This document shows, in pieces, positions 38,531 to 49,400 of a DNA stretch of 49,814 bases. A program made the position numbers and the translations under genes. The first letter of the stretch is position 1, and every line of letters starts with the position of its first letter. This DNA comes from Gammaproteobacteria bacterium (GTDB lineage Bacteria; Pseudomonadota; Gammaproteobacteria; Pseudomonadales; Azotimanducaceae): NCBI GenBank assembly GCA_012961165.1, contig DTZW01000322.1, positions 31,619 to 81,432 of the forward strand. The letters run 5' to 3'. The notes beneath the pieces are model-generated. The model was not told the DNA's origin. It saw only the letters and a list, made by a program, of their open reading frames with translations, and did no database searches.

Positions 38531-38662
38531 AAAGACTATACGCACCAGGATTTGTAGATGATGGAAGACTATAGGCACCAGGATTTATAGATGATGAAAG
38601 ACTATAGGCACAAGGATTTGTAGATGATGGAAGCCTATAGGCACAAGGATCTATAGATGATG
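38531..38662 (+). repeat. 33-bp tandem repeat x4, each with SD-like sequence and ATGATG; overlaps MFS start
   Basis: Units 38531-38563, 38564-38596, 38597-38629, 38630-38662, consensus [ag]aag[ac]ctata[cg]gcac[ca]aggat[tc]t[ga]tagatgatg. Confidence 0.97.
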
Positions 38663-40003
38663 ACTGAACCAATACGAGCGTTACGGCTGGGCGCCTTTGC
38701 GTCACCGGCATTCACGATAGCCGCCCTCGGCTTACCTATCTCCATATTTTTGCCACCGCTATATGCCGAGCTTGGCATCAGCCTGACGGTCATCGGCATG
38801 GTATTTATGTTGACTCGCGTTTTCGATGTAATCACAGATCCATTGTTCGGTTGGCTGGGCGATAAGTTAGAGACTCGCTGGGGACGCCGGCGACCGGCAA
38901 TCATTGCCGCCGTACCGTTCCTGGGTGCGGGTGTCTATTTCGCTTTCTTTCCCGGCGAATCTGCTTCCGCGGTGACGTTGTTTCTATCTATGCTTTTGCT
39001 TTACGCAGGATGGACTGCGTTCACGATTTCCCATACTGCCTGGGCAAGTGAATTGTCAGAAAATTATGACGAACGTTCACGCATCATGGGCATGCTGCAG
39101 ATCTTCGGGTTACTTGGCACCTTACTGGTCGCGATACTTCCCACAATTCTGGATTTCACGACGCCTGGCGCGACAATGAGTCAAAGAACTGGTTTAACCG
39201 GCGCGCTGGTTCTAATCAGTTTACCTTTGCTTGCACTGTTAGCGGTATCGTCCGTAGGCGAACGCAAGCGAGTTCAGCAAAATGTGCCTATCGCCTGGCG
39301 TCAGGCACTGAGCTCCATCGTTAAAAACCATACACTAAGACGGTTGCTGCTCGCCGACCTACTCATGGGATTTCAGAGCGGTATCAATGGCACAGTCCAT
39401 TTCTTCTTTATCGCTGTCGTTTTACAAATGCCTGACTACGCCAGCTTTTATCTGGTGGCATTGTTTGCGACAGGATTACTATCAGCGCCCCTATTTGTAA
39501 AACTAAGTTATCGTCTCGGTAAGCATCGTACACTCTGCGTTGGCACGCTCATTTCCAGTGTCGGCACCTGTGCGTTATTTTTCATACCTGCAGGTGGATT
39601 CTGGCTAACGTTCGGCGCTTATCTATTTATCGGCCTGAATTTTGGTGCACGCGACCTTCTCATGCGATCCATCATGTCGGATGTTATTGATGAAGATACG
39701 GTGAATACGGGAAGAGAGCGCAGCGCTTTATATTTTTCGATGTTAACGCTCACCGCCAAATTGGGCGCAGCCCTGGCGATCGGCACGATCCTGCCGGTCC
39801 TTGATTGGGTAGGTTTTGACCCACGGGGCGAGAACACACAAGCCACTCTGGATGGGGTGAGGTTCGTCGTCGCGGCGACACCCACACTAGTGCTCTTTGC
39901 GGTCGCGGCAATCATGTGGCATTTTCCCCTGGACCGAGAGAGACAAAGTTCCTACAGAATTGAGTTGGATCGCCACAAGCATACAAACACAGATATTTCT
40001 TAA
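38657..40003 (+). CDS. MFS transporter, MelB/GPH-type family
   Basis: 448 aa; LTRVFDVITDPLFGWLGDKLETRWGRRRPAIIAAVPFLGAGVYF, 12-TM pattern. Confidence 0.93.
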   Translation: MMTEPIRALRLGAFASPAFTIAALGLPISIFLPPLYAELGISLTVIGMVFMLTRVFDVITDPLFGWLGDKLETRWGRRRPAIIAAVPFLGAGVYFAFFPGESASAVTLFLSMLLLYAGWTAFTISHTAWASELSENYDERSRIMGMLQIFGLLGTLLVAILPTILDFTTPGATMSQRTGLTGALVLISLPLLALLAVSSVGERKRVQQNVPIAWRQALSSIVKNHTLRRLLLADLLMGFQSGINGTVHFFFIAVVLQMPDYASFYLVALFATGLLSAPLFVKLSYRLGKHRTLCVGTLISSVGTCALFFIPAGGFWLTFGAYLFIGLNFGARDLLMRSIMSDVIDEDTVNTGRERSALYFSMLTLTAKLGAALAIGTILPVLDWVGFDPRGENTQATLDGVRFVVAATPTLVLFAVAAIMWHFPLDRERQSSYRIELDRHKHTNTDIS

Positions 40004-40079
40004 GTTAGATACAACTAAACAAAGCGAAACTAATAAAATCGTTATGTACTAACCTTTAATCACTGTTTTCGGAGAGACT

Positions 40080-40604
40080 ATGCAGAACCTACCTTCCAGG
40101 CTTCACCACAGTGCCGTGGTATCAAAAGACCTAGGTGCATCCAGAGAGTTCTATGAAGGCATCATGGGGTTGCCCCTGGTGGCAACATGGTGCGAATCCA
40201 ATGATGCACTTGGAGAGTTCTGTCACGCATTCTTCGGACTCGAAGACGATTCGGCTGTTGCCCTGTTCCAGTTTGCGGACCATGAAAAATACCAGGCGCT
40301 AAGAAAGCCGGACACGCTTTCACCCTTTCATCATCTTGCTTTGGCCGGAACCACCCAGGTTCAAGACAACGTTCGATCCCGTGCAGACGCGGCAGGCATA
40401 GCCCACTACACAATCAATCACGGTTACTGTGTCTCTCTCTATCTGGATGATCCTGATGGCCACAAAGTTGAGATAACGTGCGACACGCAGGAAGCCACAG
40501 ACAATGAGTCGCTCATTCGTAATCGCGCGTCTGAAGAGCTAAACCGATGGCTATCAGGGGATCATACAACCAACAACACTCTGCGTAGCGCTGCCGCTGA
40601 ATAA
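40080..40604 (+). CDS. VOC-family (glyoxalase/dioxygenase fold) protein
   Basis: 174 aa; LHHSAVVSKDLGASREFYEGIMGLPLVATW..., FHHLALAG, HGYCVSLYLDDPDGHKVEI. Confidence 0.92.
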   Translation: MQNLPSRLHHSAVVSKDLGASREFYEGIMGLPLVATWCESNDALGEFCHAFFGLEDDSAVALFQFADHEKYQALRKPDTLSPFHHLALAGTTQVQDNVRSRADAAGIAHYTINHGYCVSLYLDDPDGHKVEITCDTQEATDNESLIRNRASEELNRWLSGDHTTNNTLRSAAAE

Positions 40605-40751
40605 GGTATGCCTACTCCAACAAAAGGCAAATGATTAAGATTGCACGCGAACAAGCGCCAAAGAACTAAGCGCCGAAGACCTGGTGAAAGGGTCCGCTAA
40701 AGGGAAGCAACCACAACGAACCTCTACTGACGCATCATCTACTTAAATAGA

Positions 40752-41687
40752 TTAAAAAGGCAGGTCGGTTAGATCCACGTTTCCGCCGGTTAACAGTAAT
40801 CCCACCCTTTTACCCTCAAACAGGCCCGGATTACGCAGGACAACCGCAAGCGTCACCGCGGAGGAAGGCTCAATAATGAGCTTCATCCGGGTCCAGACCA
40901 ACGACATTGCCCGGATGGTCTCCTGATCACTCACCAGCAGAATGCTGTCTACTTTGTCGCGAATAATCTCAAAGTTACGTGTACCAAGGGTTGTCAAAAG
41001 GCCGTCACAGATAGTGTTGGGTGTATGGCGCAGAACCAATTCGCCGGTATCCACAGAACGACGAGCGTCGTCTGCACCTTCCGGTTCTGCCCCAATGATT
41101 TTTATTTGTTCGTGCTCCGCGACAAGGCCGCACCCCGCCAGCAAACCCCCGCCGCCAACGGGAACGATGACAATATCGAGGCCCTTAACCTGCTGGACTA
41201 GCTCCAGCATTGCAGTGCCCTGCCCGGCGATGATTTCTTCCTGATCATAGGGGTGAACAAATGTCGCACCGGTTTCCTTGAGTACAACTTCAAGTTTTGC
41301 TTCTCTGGCTTCAAGGGTCGGTTCGCAGAGAATGACCTGGCCACCATACGACAGGATCGCATCCTGTTTTACCTGCTTCGCATTGTCTGGAACCACGATA
41401 TAGGCGGTGGTATTTTTCAGGCCAGCAGCTCTGGCAAGTGCTGCGCCGTGGTTTCCTGAAGAATGGGTTGCAACACCTTTTGCCAGTACTGGCGCGCCAA
41501 GTGACATGATTGCATTAACGGCACCCCGGCTTTTAAATGCGCCGGCTTTTTGTAGATTTTCACACTTAAAAAACAGTGAGCAACCAGCGATGTTATCCAG
41601 CTTTTCACTGGTAATGACTGGGGTGTGGTTGATGAATGGCCCAATGCGTTTTGCGGCTGCCTGAACGCTCTCATAATCCGGATTCAT
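40752..41687 (-). CDS. PLP-dependent threonine/serine dehydratase (or serine racemase)
   Basis: 311 aa; [49 protein letters not shown] overlap with glnS. Confidence 0.93.
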   Translation of the reverse strand: MNPDYESVQAAAKRIGPFINHTPVITSEKLDNIAGCSLFFKCENLQKAGAFKSRGAVNAIMSLGAPVLAKGVATHSSGNHGAALARAAGLKNTTAYIVVPDNAKQVKQDAILSYGGQVILCEPTLEAREAKLEVVLKETGATFVHPYDQEEIIAGQGTAMLELVQQVKGLDIVIVPVGGGGLLAGCGLVAEHEQIKIIGAEPEGADDARRSVDTGELVLRHTPNTICDGLLTTLGTRNFEIIRDKVDSILLVSDQETIRAMSLVWTRMKLIIEPSSAVTLAVVLRNPGLFEGKRVGLLLTGGNVDLTDLPF

Positions 41688-43423
41688 GCGTTGCCCGATT
41701 GAACCATTTTCGCCCAGGTATCCCGCAGGCCAACGACACGATTAAAAACCAGCGCGTCCGGTGTTGAATGCTTACTATCGACACAGAAGTAACCTTCACG
41801 TTCAAACTGGAACCTTTCGTCCGACGACGCCTGTTTCAATCCAGGCTCAACAAAGCCCTGGTGAACCTTAAGTGACTCATCATTCAGCAACTCGTGATAG
41901 TCACGCTCATCAGCATCGGGGAAATCAACGGTAAAGAGTGGTTCGTATACCCGTATCTCTGCTGGCAGCCCTTCAGTTGCAGATACCCAGTGAATGACGC
42001 CACGCACCTTACGACCTTCCGGGTTTTTCCCCAGGGTATCCGGATCATAGCTCGCGCGAATCTCTACGATATCACCAGCGTCATCCTTAATGACCTGTTC
42101 AGCCTTAATCACGAATCCGTACCGAAGTCTTACTTCATTTCCCAGCACCAGGCGCTTGTACTTCCTGTTGGCTTCTTCCCGGAAATCCTCCCGGTCTATA
42201 TAAAGCTCCCGGGTAAAGTTCATCGAGCGTGTACCCATGGTTTCATCTTTAGGGTGGTTCGGTAGCTCAAGGCTCACACCCCCAATCGCACTTTCCCCTT
42301 CCGGGAAATTCTCAATGACCACCTTCACCGGGTTCAACACACCCATCACCCGAGGCGCCGAGGCGTCGAGTTCCTCACGGATACAGCTCTGCAAAAGCGC
42401 CAGTTCAACATTGTTATCGCTCTTTGTAACGCCTATACGGCGACAGAAGTCCCTGATAGAGGCAGAGGTATAGCCGCGACGACGCAACCCTGACAAGGTT
42501 GGCAAACGCGGATCATCCCAGCTGTCTACCATGTTTTCCTCGACCAGTTGTCGAATCTTGCGTTTACTCATTACCGTGAACTGCAGGTTCAACCGGGAGA
42601 ATTCGATCTGTTGTGGGTGGCAGTTCGTTGCCAGCTCATCCAGCACCCAGTCGTACAGCGGGCGATGATCCTCGAAGCTCAGGTCACACAGTGAATGTGT
42701 AATCCCCTCCAGGGAGTCCGACACACAATGGGTGTAGTCGTACATGGGGTAGATACACCATTCATTACCCGTCTGGTGATGCTCAATATGCCTGATGCGA
42801 TAAATCGCCGGGTCTCGCATATTGATATTCGGTGAATTCATATCGATCTTGAGTCGAAGGATGTGTTCTCCATCGCCGAACTCACCCGCTCGCATTCGTC
42901 GAAACAGGTCGAGGTTTTCATCAATCGTTCTAGATCGATAGGGGCTGTCCTTTCCAGGCTGGGTCAATGTGCCACGATATTCCCTTAGCTCATCTGCTGA
43001 CAGGGAATCAACGTAGGCCTTGCCTTTCTTTATCAACTGTTCAGCGAAATGGTACAACTGCTCGAAGTAGTCGGAGGCAAATCGCTCTTCTTTCCAGTTA
43101 AAACCCAGCCATTCAATGTCGCGCTTGATCGCATTAATATACTCAATGCTTTCCTTCAACGGGTTCGTATCGTCAAAACGAAGATTCGTAGCCCCCGTAA
43201 ACTCCTCGGCCATGCCAAAACTCAGACATATCGCCTTTGCGTGACCGATATGGAGATAGCCATTGGGTTCAGGAGGAAACCGGGTCATGACCTGACCGGC
43301 GTTTTTCCCATCCGCTACATCTTTCTCGATGATGCTTCGAATGAAGTTACTTGGATATTGTTCTTCGGTATTGCTCATTTCAGTATTACTCATTTCGGTA
43401 CTACTTGTTTCGGTACTAGTCAC
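41684..43423 (-). CDS. glnS: Glutaminyl-tRNA synthetase (likely native start at the last MSNTEE, 43378)
   Basis: 579 aa in the ORF track; [57 protein letters not shown]. Confidence 0.97.
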   Translation of the reverse strand: MTSTETSSTEMSNTEMSNTEEQYPSNFIRSIIEKDVADGKNAGQVMTRFPPEPNGYLHIGHAKAICLSFGMAEEFTGATNLRFDDTNPLKESIEYINAIKRDIEWLGFNWKEERFASDYFEQLYHFAEQLIKKGKAYVDSLSADELREYRGTLTQPGKDSPYRSRTIDENLDLFRRMRAGEFGDGEHILRLKIDMNSPNINMRDPAIYRIRHIEHHQTGNEWCIYPMYDYTHCVSDSLEGITHSLCDLSFEDHRPLYDWVLDELATNCHPQQIEFSRLNLQFTVMSKRKIRQLVEENMVDSWDDPRLPTLSGLRRRGYTSASIRDFCRRIGVTKSDNNVELALLQSCIREELDASAPRVMGVLNPVKVVIENFPEGESAIGGVSLELPNHPKDETMGTRSMNFTRELYIDREDFREEANRKYKRLVLGNEVRLRYGFVIKAEQVIKDDAGDIVEIRASYDPDTLGKNPEGRKVRGVIHWVSATEGLPAEIRVYEPLFTVDFPDADERDYHELLNDESLKVHQGFVEPGLKQASSDERFQFEREGYFCVDSKHSTPDALVFNRVVGLRDTWAKMVQSGNA

Positions 43424-43425
43424 AG
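43366..43425. repeat. 15-bp tandem repeat (~4 copies) in the glnS 5' end, encoding (S/N)TE(M/T)S
   Basis: cggtattgctcattt / cagtattactcattt / cggtactacttgttt / cggtactagtcacag (+ strand). Confidence 0.9.
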
Positions 43426-43435
43426 AGTTTCATAT

Positions 43436-43474
43436 CAACTATCTAACAACTATCTAGCAACTATCTAACAACTA
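43436..43474. repeat. 11-bp tandem repeat (caactatctaa), 3.5 copies
   Basis: caactatctaa/caactatctag/caactatctaa/caacta; ends in the TauE/SafE gene stop codon (43472-43474). Confidence 0.95.
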
Positions 43475-44326
43475 AAGAAAAACGGCACCGGCGCAAGTGG
43501 CGATGACCATCACAAAGAGCAACCATTTTAACGTGTTTTGACTGACGTTAATGGCAAATCGAACACTGGCCATTGCACCGGCAATACTGCCAACGGCCAA
43601 TATCATGCCGGGGATCCACCAGACCTGGCCTCGCATCGCAAAAACAACCAGCGCAACACCTGAAAAGACCCCCGTGCACACAGATTTGAGCGCGTTCGTC
43701 CTGATCAGGTCATAACGAAGCCCCCCTGCTAGGGCGGCGATAAGAATGAACCCAACACCCGCCTGGACAAATCCACCGTAAACACCCGCCAGAAAAAGTC
43801 CAAGACCTGCAACCGGTCTATCCGCCAGCTTGTAGGGTTCGGTGCCGTCGACAGGAATGACGGCCTGCGGCCTAATCACCATCACCAATGCTATAATGAT
43901 CATCGAACCTAACAGTACGGGTTTAAGAACCCAGACGGGCAGGAAGGAAGCCAGCAGCGAGCCTGCCAGCGCGCCGACGAGCGCTGGAACCAAAACCGGT
44001 AAAATTGTCGACTTATCCAGCTTGTCCTGATCGCTAAAACCTTTTGCGCCCGTTATCGACTGCATTAAGACGCCGACCCGATTCGTGGCATTGGCAACAT
44101 CGGCCGGCATACCCAGCATCATCAACGCAGGCAAAGTCAGCATGGAGCCGCCCCCCGCCAGGGTATTGATGAAACCAGAAACCAACCCGGTAACCAACAG
44201 CAGGCAGATCATTAAAATTGAAAGTTCGTATTCCACTACTCTTAATCCGAAGGGAAAGCTGTCTGGTAGAAAAGGCAGCATGGTATAGCGGACACCAGCC
44301 GTTGTCACTGAGCAGGTCACTTGCAA
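43472..44326 (-). CDS. Sulfite exporter TauE/SafE-family permease
   Basis: 284 aa; GLVSGFINTLAGGGSMLTLPALMMLGMPADVANATNRVGVLMQS, second half LFLAGVYGGFVQAGVGFILIAAL. Confidence 0.92.
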   Translation of the reverse strand: MQVTCSVTTAGVRYTMLPFLPDSFPFGLRVVEYELSILMICLLLVTGLVSGFINTLAGGGSMLTLPALMMLGMPADVANATNRVGVLMQSITGAKGFSDQDKLDKSTILPVLVPALVGALAGSLLASFLPVWVLKPVLLGSMIIIALVMVIRPQAVIPVDGTEPYKLADRPVAGLGLFLAGVYGGFVQAGVGFILIAALAGGLRYDLIRTNALKSVCTGVFSGVALVVFAMRGQVWWIPGMILAVGSIAGAMASVRFAINVSQNTLKWLLFVMVIATCAGAVFL

Positions 44327-44356
44327 TCCCGCAGTAGAAGGCTATTATCCCCACCC

Positions 44357-44461
44357 ATGAAAATACGATTTACCCAGCGCTTTAGCAACCCAGCCAACCC
44401 GTCGACGGTGAATATCGTTGATGCGTGGTGGCTGGGCTATTACTTTTTCGTAAAAAGCTAA
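44357..44461 (+). CDS. Aromatic-rich leader peptide MKIRFTQRFSNPANPSTVNIVDAWWLGYYFFVKS
   Basis: 34-aa ORF (below the ORF-track cutoff) with consecutive Trp-Trp, Tyr-Tyr, Phe-Phe codons, followed by a terminator and the DAHP synthase gene. Confidence 0.85.
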   Translation: MKIRFTQRFSNPANPSTVNIVDAWWLGYYFFVKS

Positions 44462-44477
44462 ATCGCTCAACAATCTG

Positions 44478-44533
44478 GGCGGTTAATCCGCCTGAGAAAC
44501 CCCGACAGGCGGATGCCATCGGGGTTTTTTTTT
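44478..44533 (+). terminator. Attenuator: alternative hairpins and Rho-independent terminator
   Basis: Terminator AAACCCCGA (44497-44505)/TCGGGGTTT (44519-44527) + 9 T; competing ATCCGCCTG (44486-44494)/CAGGCGGAT (44506-44514); GGCGG/CCGCC hairpin upstream. Confidence 0.85.
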
Positions 44534-44577
44534 GCTTTTATAAGCCGAACAGCTAGCGACATAGACAGGACAACATC

Positions 44578-45678
44578 ATGAACGACATCAGACTGGATGA
44601 TTTAAACGTATTAAGCGAAGAAACCTTAATGAGGCCAAAAGCGCTGAAAGACAGTGTCCCAGCCTCCTCCCGGGCAATGGAAACAGTTGCAGGCGGCAGG
44701 CTTGCCATCAAAAAAATCCTGAACCGGCAAGATCCCAGGATTTTTCTGATCGTTGGCCCCTGCTCCATCCATGATACTGCCGCTGCGATGGAATATGCAC
44801 GGCGCCTGAAAACATTATCCGACGAAGTGGATGACTCACTTTTACTGATCATGCGTGTCTATTTTGAGAAGCCGCGCACAACAACGGGGTGGAAGGGATT
44901 GATCAATGATCCCCATATGGATGATTCATTCTGCATTGCAGAGGGACTAAAGTTGGGTCGAGAGCTGCTGGTCAATATTGCGGAGCTAGGATTACCAACT
45001 TCAACTGAGGCGCTCGACCCCGTAACCCCACAATATCTCCAGGATTTGATTTCCTGGAGTGCAATTGGCGCCAGAACGACTGAATCCCAGACTCACCGCG
45101 AAATGGCGAGTGGCCTGTCCTCTGCAGTTGGATTCAAAAATGGTACGGACGGTGGGTTTGACGTCGCGATTAATGCGCTGCAGTCAGTTTCAGCACCGCA
45201 CCGATTCCTTGGCATTAATCACCAGGGCCAGGTTTCGGTAATCCACACCCGGGGTAACGCGCACGCCCATATCGTGCTTCGAGGCGGTGGTGGACGAACG
45301 AATTATGATTCCGCCAGTGTGAGCCTCTGTGAACAGCGCCTTCTAAAGGCGAATATTCCGGCAAACATCATGATCGACTGCAGTCACGCCAATTCGAACA
45401 AGGACCCCGGCCTGCAGCGACTTGTGTCAAACAGCGCAGGTGACCAGATCGTCGGGGGGAACCAATCTATCATCGGCCTAATGGTCGAGAGCAACCTTGA
45501 ATGGGGAAACCAGCCTACTCCCGAAAACCTGGCTGATCTGAAATATGGCGTTTCGGTGACAGACGCCTGTGTAGACTGGGATACGACAGAGACAATGATT
45601 CGGGAACTGCGGGACAAGGTTAAGGATATATTACCGGGACGGAAACAGAACAAAACTCCTCCGACCCCGAATTCCTAG
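44578..45678 (+). CDS. 3-deoxy-7-phosphoheptulonate (DAHP) synthase, type I
   Basis: 366 aa; [79 protein letters not shown]. Confidence 0.97.
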   Translation: MNDIRLDDLNVLSEETLMRPKALKDSVPASSRAMETVAGGRLAIKKILNRQDPRIFLIVGPCSIHDTAAAMEYARRLKTLSDEVDDSLLLIMRVYFEKPRTTTGWKGLINDPHMDDSFCIAEGLKLGRELLVNIAELGLPTSTEALDPVTPQYLQDLISWSAIGARTTESQTHREMASGLSSAVGFKNGTDGGFDVAINALQSVSAPHRFLGINHQGQVSVIHTRGNAHAHIVLRGGGGRTNYDSASVSLCEQRLLKANIPANIMIDCSHANSNKDPGLQRLVSNSAGDQIVGGNQSIIGLMVESNLEWGNQPTPENLADLKYGVSVTDACVDWDTTETMIRELRDKVKDILPGRKQNKTPPTPNS

Positions 45679-46274
45679 GGCTGGTAGTAAGCGTTTTCCG
45701 TCACCGCATGGTCCGTGACATCGCGCACAGCAGTCAGTTCGGGCAGGCGCTCGAGCAAGGTTTTTTCAACCCCGTCTTTTAACGTCGTTTCAACCATGCC
45801 ACAACCCTGGCAACCACCTCCGAATTGAAGGATGGCAATTTCTGAATCAACCACCTCGACAAGGTTTACATTCCCTCCGTGTGACGCCAATCCGGGATTG
45901 ATCTCGCTATGCAGCACATAATTAATCCTGTCTTCAATCGGGCTGTCATCCGAGACATTCGGGATTTTGGAATTCGGTGCCTTGATGGTCAGCTGGCCGC
46001 CCATTCTGTCTTCCGCGTAATCTACCAGCGCGTCAACCAGGAATGGCTGGCTGCGATCGTCAATCCATGCAGGAAACCCTTCATACTCGATACGCTCATC
46101 ATCTGGCTGTTCTTCACCTGGCCTGCAATAGGCAATACAGGTTTCAGCCAGGGGCGTTCCAGGATCTGCGATAAATATCCTGATACCAATTTCGCCATCT
46201 TCCTGTTTGGAAAGGAGCTCAAGAAGGTAAGCCTGTGCAGAGGGCGTGATTTCAACCATGGGATTAACTTTCAA
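45675..46274 (-). CDS. nfuA: Fe-S biogenesis protein NfuA
   Basis: 199 aa; degenerate A-type N-domain + Nfu domain [25 protein letters not shown]...[22 protein letters not shown]. Confidence 0.95.
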   Translation of the reverse strand: MKVNPMVEITPSAQAYLLELLSKQEDGEIGIRIFIADPGTPLAETCIAYCRPGEEQPDDERIEYEGFPAWIDDRSQPFLVDALVDYAEDRMGGQLTIKAPNSKIPNVSDDSPIEDRINYVLHSEINPGLASHGGNVNLVEVVDSEIAILQFGGGCQGCGMVETTLKDGVEKTLLERLPELTAVRDVTDHAVTENAYYQP

Positions 46275-46447
46275 TTGAATAGGCTCGTTATCTTAGCGGA
46301 AAGGCATGTTCGTAAAAACCATAAGTTTTATAGGGTCAGAGCTTACCTCCGTATGAGATCAGCTCATGTGAATAACCAATATCTTCAATATCGCTGAATG
46401 CCAGTATTGATAGAATTGGCGCCACTTTCAGCTACTAGAAGAAACCC

Positions 46448-49400
46448 ATGAACGCTGCTATTTCGACACAACTTCGAAACATTCTTAACCAAAGGGTGCT
46501 CGTAATGGATGGCGCCATGGGCACATCGATCCAGGACCTTAGGCTCGGGGAAGAAGATTATCGAGGGCCCCGCTTCCAGGACCACCCCAGCCCGCTGAAA
46601 GGTAACAATGAACTCCTCACGCTGACACGACCCGATGTGATCACGGATATCCACCTGAGTTACCTTCGGGCTGGTTCCGACATTCTGGAAACAAACACCT
46701 TTACGGCCAACTCCGTTTCCCAGGCAGACTATGGAACAGAATCGCTTTGCTATGAACTCAATCGGGATTCGGCAAGATTGTGTCGAGAGGCGATCGACAT
46801 TGTGCTGGCAGAAAACCCGGGGAAGCCTCGTTTCGTTGCAGGCGCAGTTGGGCCCACAACACGAGCCGCTAGCCTGTCTCCAGATGTAAATGACCCGGGC
46901 TATCGCAGCATTACTTTTGATGATCTGGTTGCAGACTACAGCACATGTGTTGAAGGGCTGATGGAAGGCGGTGCCGATATCATCCTTATTGAAACCATCT
47001 TCGATGTCCTGAACTCGAAGGCGGCCATATATGCAGCGCGAAAAGTGTTTGCGGAAAAGGGAACCTCACTACCAATCATGATCTCGGGCACCATTACTGA
47101 TGCAAGCGGCCGCCTGCTTTCCGGCCAAACCACAGAGGCGTTCTGGGCTTCGATTCGCCATTCAAACCCATTGTCGGTTGGTTTCAACTGCGCACTGGGT
47201 GCGGATGAACTCAGGCCATATATCGAAGAACTTTCCCAGGTTGCTGATTGCTTTGTCTCTGCCTACCCGAACCGCGGCTTACCTAACGAATTTGGCGAGT
47301 ATGACGAAACCATCGATCACATGGCCGATTCCATCAAGGATTATGTGGACTCCGGGCTCGTCAACATCATCGGTGGATGCTGTGGTACGACGCCGGAACA
47401 CATTGCCGCGTTCACTGAACTCGCTGCATCATCCGTCGTCCGCAAGCCAAAAGACCGCTCACGCGATTGCCTGTTATCCGGCCTGGAGCCCTTCTCGATT
47501 AATCAGGATTCCCTGTTCGTGAATGTCGGTGAACGAACCAACGTCACCGGTTCCGCGAAATTCGCCCGGCTCATTCGTGAAGAAAACTACGAGGAAGCAC
47601 TTCAGGTCGCCAGGGAACAGGTAGAAAACGGTGCGCAAATCATCGACATCAACATGGACGAAGGCATGCTCGACTCCAAAGCCGCGATGGTGAAATTCCT
47701 TAACCTCATTGCCGCTGAACCTGATATCTGTCGTGTACCCATCATGGTTGACAGCTCCAAATGGGAAATTATCGAGGCCGGGCTAAAATGTATCCAGGGT
47801 AAGTCTATCGTGAACTCCATCAGCCTAAAGGAGGGCGAAAAACCATTCATTGAACAGGCGAATATTTGCCTGAACCACGGTGCCGCCGTCATTGTCATGG
47901 CTTTCGACGAGGATGGGCAAGCCGATAATCTGCAGCGAAAACAGAACATCTGCAAACGTTCCTATGACCTTCTGGTTGACGTCGTAGGGTTTCCTCCTGA
48001 AGACATCATCTTTGACCCGAACGTCTTTGCTGTTGCGACCGGCATCGAAGAACACAATCTTTATGGCAAGGATTACATCGACGCATGCTCCTATATAAAG
48101 AAAGAGCTGCCGTACGCGCATATCTCGGGCGGCATTTCCAACGTGAGCTTTTCGTTCCGTGGCAACAATGCAATGAGGGAGGCCATTCATGCTGTTTTTC
48201 TGTACCACGCGGTGAAAGCCGGGCTGACCATGGGTATCGTCAATGCCGGCCAACTTACCATTTATGAAGATATTCCAGCAGATCTGCGGGAACGTATTGA
48301 AGATGTTCTGTTCAATAGAAGAGAGGATACAACCGAAAGACTAATAGAAGTCGCTTCAAGATTCGAAGGCGGTGAAAAGAAGGTCAGCAAGGAAGATCTA
48401 ACCTGGCGAGAAAAGCCAGCCCGGGAGCGACTTTCATACGCACTTGTTAAGGGAATCAACCAGTACATCGTTGATGATACTGAAGAAGCGCGCCTGGAGG
48501 CGACCCGGCCAATTGAAGTCATTGAAGGCCCGCTGATGGATGGCATGAATGAAGTCGGCGATCTTTTCGGTGCAGGTAAAATGTTCCTGCCGCAGGTGGT
48601 TAAGAGCGCACGAGTAATGAAACAGGCCGTTGCTCACCTGGTACCATTTATCGAAGCCGAGAAATCCGGAGTCGTAACATCCAAGGGTAAGATTCTAATG
48701 GCAACCGTGAAAGGCGACGTCCACGACATCGGGAAGAATATTGTCGGCGTGGTCCTGCAATGTAATAACTATGACGTCATCGACATGGGGGTGATGGTCC
48801 CTGCAGACCAGATCCTGAAAAAAGCCATCGAAGAAGACGTCGACATCATCGGATTGTCGGGATTGATTACTCCTTCACTCGATGAAATGGTTCACGTTGC
48901 CTCTGAAATGGAGCGACAGGGTATCCACAAGCCACTATTGATTGGCGGAGCCACCACCTCCAAGGCACATACATCGGTCAAGATTGATCCCTGTTTCCAT
49001 AAGGATATCGTCGCCTATGTTCCCGATGCATCAAAAGCAGTTGGCGTCACCTCCCAACTGCTGAACACGGAAAAGAAGCCATTACTGGCGGCGAGCCTGT
49101 CCGAGGAATATGAAAAAATCAGGATAAGAAACAGCAATCGGTCTGCCAAGAGCGATGCGCTGAGTTATCTTGCGGCTGTTGCCAACAAAGCAGCGCTAAA
49201 CTGGCAAGGATACAAGCCGCCCACGCCGACATTTACGGGAACTAAAACCATTACCGACTTCCCGCTTAAAGAGCTTCTGTCTTTTGTCGACTGGACTCCC
49301 TTCTTTATCGCCTGGGAACTCGCAGGGAAGTATCCAAAAATTCTCGAAGACGAAGTCGTTGGTGAACCCGCTCGGCAGCTATTCGATGATGCACAAAAAC

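Noticed and set aside
38448-38711. Minus-strand ORF with SSTNPGAYSL repeats across the 33-bp array
   Set aside because: Antisense reading of the 33-bp repeats (33 is divisible by 3, so frames stay open) and overlaps the MFS gene start; the plus-strand ATGATG/SD arrangement explains the region better.
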